The notes below the pieces were generated by a model. It did not search any database, was not told where the DNA came from, and worked only from the letters and a program-made list of their open reading frames with translations. Positions 60,332 to 64,000 of a stretch of DNA of 64,000 bases are shown here, in pieces. The stretch comes from Vibrio ulleungensis (GTDB lineage Bacteria; Pseudomonadota; Gammaproteobacteria; Enterobacterales; Vibrionaceae): positions 213,666 through 277,665 of the forward strand of contig NZ_JAFEUM010000006.1 of NCBI RefSeq assembly GCF_016900875.1, written 5' to 3'. Each line of letters starts with the position of its first letter. The stretch's first letter is position 1. A program made the position numbers and the translations under genes.

Positions 60332-61351
60332 ATGCTTGTCGTCCGTCCTATATCAATGTCCGACTACGATGCGCTGCACACCTGCGCCGTAGAATCTGGC
60401 CATGGCTTTACGTCACTGCCTGTGAACGAAGAGCTACTGACCAACAGAATCACCCATTCAGAATACAGTTTTGCAAAAGGCGAAATCACCGAGCCAGGCG
60501 ATGAAGGTTATCTTATGGTGGGAGTCGATTCCGACTCTGGAGAGGTTGCAGGTACCACTGGTATTGAAGGTGCCATCGGTTGGGATGTCCCTTTTTATTC
60601 GTATCATATCAGCAAGGTTGTGCACTCATCGCCAAAGCTTGGGGTGAATAACGTTGTAAAACTACTTACCTTTGGCAATAACTACACAGGATGCAGTGAA
60701 ATTTGTACGCTGTTTTTGCGTCCAGACTTTCGTAAAGGGCTGAATGGCCGTTTAATGTCTAAGTGTCGATTTCTGATGATGGCAGAACACCCGCACCGTT
60801 TCTCTAAAACGATCTTTGCCGAAATGCGTGGTGTGTCTGACGATGACGGTAACTCGCCATTTTGGCAGTGGCTTCAAGAGCACTTTTTCTCTATCGACTT
60901 CACCTTGGCTGATTACTTAACGGGTATAGGTAAAAAGGGTTTCATTGCGGACCTGATGCCAAAGTTGCCGATTTACATCAACTTGCTCAGCCCTGAAGCG
61001 CAAGCGGTAATAGGGAAGGTTCATGACAACACCATTCCGGCACTTAAGCTTTTAGAGCGTGAGGGGTTCACCTGTCGCGATTACGTCGACATCTTTGATG
61101 GTGGCCCTACGGTGGAGTGTGATCTACGCAATATTGAGTCGGTGCGTCATTCATTTCGTGCCAAAGTGAAAGTTGCTGAGCATGTTAGCTCGCAAGACTA
61201 CTTAATGTGTAATAGCTCATTCGAGAATTTCCGCGCCGTTGCGACAAAAGCGGCCTATGACGCCGCCAGTGGTAGCGCCATCATCACCCCTGAAGCGGCG
61301 GATGCACTGCAAGTGCAACAAGGCGATATGATTCGTCTGCTAGCTCAATAA
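60332..61351 (+). CDS. astA: Arginine N-succinyltransferase AstA
   Basis: The first step of the ammonia-producing arginine succinyltransferase pathway, moving succinyl from succinyl-CoA to arginine. It has 339 residues. The N-terminal MLVVRPISMSDYDALHTCA and the CSEICTLFLRPDFRKGLNGR acyl-CoA binding segment near 128 are typical. The ribosome site AAGGAGGAAG is strong. It is followed by astD after 12 bases. Confidence 0.95.
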   Translation: MLVVRPISMSDYDALHTCAVESGHGFTSLPVNEELLTNRITHSEYSFAKGEITEPGDEGYLMVGVDSDSGEVAGTTGIEGAIGWDVPFYSYHISKVVHSSPKLGVNNVVKLLTFGNNYTGCSEICTLFLRPDFRKGLNGRLMSKCRFLMMAEHPHRFSKTIFAEMRGVSDDDGNSPFWQWLQEHFFSIDFTLADYLTGIGKKGFIADLMPKLPIYINLLSPEAQAVIGKVHDNTIPALKLLEREGFTCRDYVDIFDGGPTVECDLRNIESVRHSFRAKVKVAEHVSSQDYLMCNSSFENFRAVATKAAYDAASGSAIITPEAADALQVQQGDMIRLLAQ

Positions 61352-61363
61352 CGGAGAGAAAAC

Positions 61364-62824
61364 ATGACACAATGGATTGCTGGAGAGTGGCAAGCTGGAC
61401 TTGGTGAGCCTATGCATTCGCTCGCCCCGTATGATGACTCGGTAGTTTGGGAAGGGTTAACCGCAACCCCACCGCAAGTTGAACTCGCAGTGAGCGCGGC
61501 GAGAAGCGCATTTATTGAATGGAAAAAACGTCCTTTTAGTGAGCGCGAACAAGTGGTGCTGTCATTTGCGAAAAAGGTGAAAGAGCACGCCGAAACGATT
61601 GCCGAAGTGATTGCCAAAGAAACCGGAAAGCCGATTTGGGAAACACGCACTGAAGCGGCTGCGATGGCAGGAAAAATCGCTATATCAATTCGAGCCTATC
61701 AAGAACGAACCGGTGAAAAACAGCGTGAAGCGGCAGGCAATCAAATTGTATTGCGTCACCGCCCTCTCGGTGTAATGGCGGTATTTGGCCCGTATAACTT
61801 CCCTGGGCATTTGCCTAATGGACACATTGTTCCTGCGCTTTTGGCGGGTAACACAGTGGTATTTAAACCGTCTGAACAAACCCCTTGGATGGGCGAGTTG
61901 GCCATGAAACTGTGGGAGGAAGCGGGTTTACCAAAAGGGGTGATTAACCTTGTACAGGGTGCCAAGGAAACCGGCATTGCGTTGGCTCAATCCAAAGGCA
62001 TTGATGGGTTGCTGTTTACAGGTAGTGCCAATACAGGGCATCTTTTGCATCAGCAGTTCGCTGGTCAACCTGGAAAAATGCTGGCCTTAGAAATGGGCGG
62101 CAACAACCCGTTGGTCATCTCTGAGTCGATGGGTGATTTAGATGCCGCGGTTTACACCATCATTCAATCTGCGTTTATTAGTGCAGGTCAGCGCTGTACG
62201 TGCGCCAGAAGGCTGTACGTACCCCTTGGTGATAAAGGTGATGCTTTACTGGATAAGCTTGTGAGTGCAACAGCGCAAATCCGCATTGATCAGCCTTTTG
62301 CCGAACCCGCACCTTTTATGGGACCACAAATCTCTAAGCAAGCTGTGCAAGTCATATTGGACGCGCAAACCAATCTACAGAGTTTGGGTGGAAGCAGCCT
62401 CTTAGAAGCGAAAGCCATGAGCGCAGCTTTTGTATCCCCAGCCATCATTGATGTTACGGCAATCGAGTCGTTACCCGATGAAGAGTACTTTGGGCCACTA
62501 TTGCAAGTGGTGCGTTACGACTCTTTAGAGCAAGCCGTCACCTTAGCCAACGACACTCGTTTTGGTCTGTCTGCTGGCCTCATTTCTACGGTAGATGCCG
62601 AGTGGGACTATTTTGTCGATCACATTCGAGCGGGCATTGTAAATCGTAATCGACAGCTTACTGGAGCGAGCGGTGATGCACCGTTTGGCGGACCAGGTGC
62701 GTCAGGTAACTTGCGTCCAAGTGCGTATTACGCTGCGGATTACTGTGCCTACCCAATGGCGTCAATGGAAGGGCAGGATACACTGCTCCCAGAGACACTA
62801 GCGCCAGGTATTACCTTAAAATAA
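61364..62824 (+). CDS. astD: Succinylglutamate semialdehyde dehydrogenase AstD
   Basis: An NAD-dependent aldehyde dehydrogenase, the fourth step of the AST pathway. It has 486 residues. The NAD-binding [11 protein letters not shown] is near 221, the catalytic glutamate in [13 protein letters not shown] near 245, and the catalytic cysteine in [14 protein letters not shown] near 279. It closely follows astA. astB and astE, the remaining steps, are not in the window. Confidence 0.95.
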   Translation: MTQWIAGEWQAGLGEPMHSLAPYDDSVVWEGLTATPPQVELAVSAARSAFIEWKKRPFSEREQVVLSFAKKVKEHAETIAEVIAKETGKPIWETRTEAAAMAGKIAISIRAYQERTGEKQREAAGNQIVLRHRPLGVMAVFGPYNFPGHLPNGHIVPALLAGNTVVFKPSEQTPWMGELAMKLWEEAGLPKGVINLVQGAKETGIALAQSKGIDGLLFTGSANTGHLLHQQFAGQPGKMLALEMGGNNPLVISESMGDLDAAVYTIIQSAFISAGQRCTCARRLYVPLGDKGDALLDKLVSATAQIRIDQPFAEPAPFMGPQISKQAVQVILDAQTNLQSLGGSSLLEAKAMSAAFVSPAIIDVTAIESLPDEEYFGPLLQVVRYDSLEQAVTLANDTRFGLSAGLISTVDAEWDYFVDHIRAGIVNRNRQLTGASGDAPFGGPGASGNLRPSAYYAADYCAYPMASMEGQDTLLPETLAPGITLK

Positions 62825-62962
62825 TTAAAAAATCGTCACAGGTTGTGTGGCTGCTTGCCTAAAAACATTACATCGTAAGCAGTCACCTCTAATTTAAAGA
62901 TACTCTTTACCCTACATTAATGGACCACAACAACACTATAAGGGTCCTAAAAGGAGTCAACG

Positions 62963-63757
62963 ATGACCTCACCCTCGACTTTGTTTGATCCACTCTGGCG
63001 TGACTATATCGCGCGTCTTTGCCCTTCTGCCGAAAAAGTTCATCAACTGCTGATTGAAGGCGAGGCATTGATTAACGACCATATCGCATTACGCACCTTT
63101 AATCTTGAACCGGTAAACCTTGAGACATTGGCCAAGCCTTTTTTGGATGTCGGCTATCAAGCAAAAGGGGACTACCTTTTCGAATCTAAACACTTGGTTG
63201 CAAAGCATTTTGAGCATCCTGATCCTTCCCAGCCTAAGGTCTTTATTAGTGAGCTCAAGGTAGAAGAGTGCTCAGAAGCGCTTCAGAGGATAGTGACAAG
63301 CTTAGTGGCTCAAGTTGATATTGCGGCCATAAACACACCAGACTTTTTGTGGGGTGGGCGCTTGTGGGACCTCAGTGCGGCGGATTACCAATTATTGGCT
63401 AAAGAAAGTGAGTATGCGGCTTGGTTGGCCGCGCATGGTTATGGCGCTAATCACTTTACCGTCAGCGTTAATCAGCTAAATGCGTATTCTGAAGTTGTCG
63501 AAGTGAACGCAGCGCTACGAGATGCTGGGTTTGTTATTAATGAAGCGGGTGGTGAAGTGAAAGGCAGTCCCGATGTTTTGCTGGAACAATCATCGACTAT
63601 GGCAGACCGAGTCGATGTCGCGTTTAAAGACAGCAATGAGCAGATACCGGGTGGCTTTTACGAGTTTGCAAAACGTTATCCAATGGCGGGCGGTGAACTT
63701 TATCAAGGCTTTGTGGCTGCATCCGCAGATAAAATTTTTGAAAGCACTAACCAGTAA
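62963..63757 (+). CDS. DUF1338 protein (2-oxoadipate dioxygenase/decarboxylase family)
   Basis: A 264-residue soluble protein of the DUF1338 family, which includes the iron-dependent HglS (YdcJ) that converts 2-oxoadipate to 2-hydroxyglutarate in lysine breakdown. The N-terminal LINDHIALRTFNLEPVNL segment contains a likely metal-binding histidine, and NHFTVSVNQL and IPGGFYEFAKRYP are family-like. It is much shorter than HglS (about 450-460 residues), so it is a compact member whose substrate is not established. It follows astD by 138 bases with its own AAAAGGAG site. Confidence 0.8.
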   Translation: MTSPSTLFDPLWRDYIARLCPSAEKVHQLLIEGEALINDHIALRTFNLEPVNLETLAKPFLDVGYQAKGDYLFESKHLVAKHFEHPDPSQPKVFISELKVEECSEALQRIVTSLVAQVDIAAINTPDFLWGGRLWDLSAADYQLLAKESEYAAWLAAHGYGANHFTVSVNQLNAYSEVVEVNAALRDAGFVINEAGGEVKGSPDVLLEQSSTMADRVDVAFKDSNEQIPGGFYEFAKRYPMAGGELYQGFVAASADKIFESTNQ

Positions 63758-63884
63758 GTGAAGTCCGCAATGTGTGTTGATTAATCATTTAGGGATAAAT
63801 CGACACCTTGACGAGAAGAAACACCCTAGGAGGATTGGGTTCAGCCCCGCTCCTTTAGGCAAAAAAAAACCACCCAATTGAACT

Positions 63885-63924
63885 GACCCCCAATAGTTGG
63901 ACACCAATTATTGGGGGTCTTTTT
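63885..63924 (+). terminator. Terminator-like hairpin inside the IS left end
   Basis: The 11-bp stem GACCCCCAATA (63885-63895) with TATTGGGGGTC (63909-63919) is followed by five T residues and then the transposase ATG. It can stop outside transcription from entering the element and may sequester the GGGGG ribosome site. Confidence 0.65.
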
Positions 63925-64000
63925 ATGTCCAAATACAGCAGAGCATTAAAATGCTCTATAGCTAAACAATATCTACAAGGCGAAGGTTCATCTGAAGAGC
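63925..64000 (+). CDS. IS3-family transposase OrfA (5' fragment)
   Basis: The first 25 codons of OrfA are visible, translating MSKYSRALKCSIAKQYLQGE and running off the right edge. The pattern of a basic N-terminus followed by an amphipathic helix matches the helix-turn-helix of OrfA proteins in the IS150 group. The start ATG is 5 bases after the stem of the upstream hairpin. OrfB (DDE integrase, usually made by -1 frameshifting) would follow outside the window. Confidence 0.75.
   Translation, partial: MSKYSRALKCSIAKQYLQGEGSSEE

Larger units (their letters stand above)
63879..64000 (+). mobile_element. Left end of an IS3-family insertion sequence (truncated by window)
   Basis: The terminal inverted repeat begins TGAACTGACCCCCAATAG at 63879 and leads directly to a transposase start codon. 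The TG end, the CCCCCAATA segment and the small helix-turn-helix first frame are typical of the IS3 family, probably the IS150 group. The right end and orfB are outside the window. The neighbour in other vibrios at this place is crp, so the element sits in the DUF1338-crp gap. Confidence 0.8.

Overview
The window is chromosomal DNA of a gammaproteobacterium of the family Vibrionaceae, most likely a Vibrio. The evidence is gene content and order: frdA/epmA, the rraA-menA-hslVU-ftsN-cytR-priA block, metJ/metBL/metF, aphA-ppc-argE/argCBGH with an ArgH-acetyltransferase fusion, oxyR-mrcA-pilMNOPQ-aroKB-damX-dam-rpe-gph-trpS, and pabA-argD-astA-astD followed by a DUF1338 gene. Several proteins (AphA, PilM-PilP) look more diverged than I would expect for the Cholerae or Harveyi clades, so I do not name a species. 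Almost all of the sequence is ordinary core genome. No rRNA, tRNA, CRISPR array or prophage was seen.

Region by region: 1-6.4 kb holds fumarate reductase frdA (cut by the left edge), epmA, two transporters and rraA. 6.5-12.9 kb holds menA, a three-gene sugar ABC importer without its ATPase, and hslVU. hslVU lies on the opposite strand from its E. coli arrangement and has a candidate heat-shock promoter. 13-24.6 kb holds ftsN, cytR, priA, rpmE, a malic enzyme and the methionine genes metJ, metB, metL and metF, with tandem MetJ boxes before metB and metF. 24.6-34.8 kb holds aphA (quorum-sensing regulator, with a LuxR/HapR-type operator over its promoter), ppc and the arginine genes with ArgR-like boxes. 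35-50.9 kb holds a peroxiredoxin-glutaredoxin fusion divergent from oxyR (with a full OxyR operator), PBP1A, the type IV pilus pilMNOPQ operon, shikimate genes, damX, dam, rpe, gph and trpS.

The most unusual part is 51.1-58.1 kb, between trpS and pabA. Four tightly overlapping genes encode a REC-GGDEF diguanylate cyclase, a periplasmic-binding-protein-like lipoprotein, a 1280-residue hybrid histidine kinase (sensor, HAMP, GAF, kinase, three receiver domains) and a CheR-type methyltransferase with no CheB partner. This looks like one ligand-sensing pathway with a c-di-GMP output, and it is the best candidate here for an undescribed system. The window ends with the arginine succinyltransferase genes, a DUF1338 gene and the left end of an IS3-family insertion sequence.
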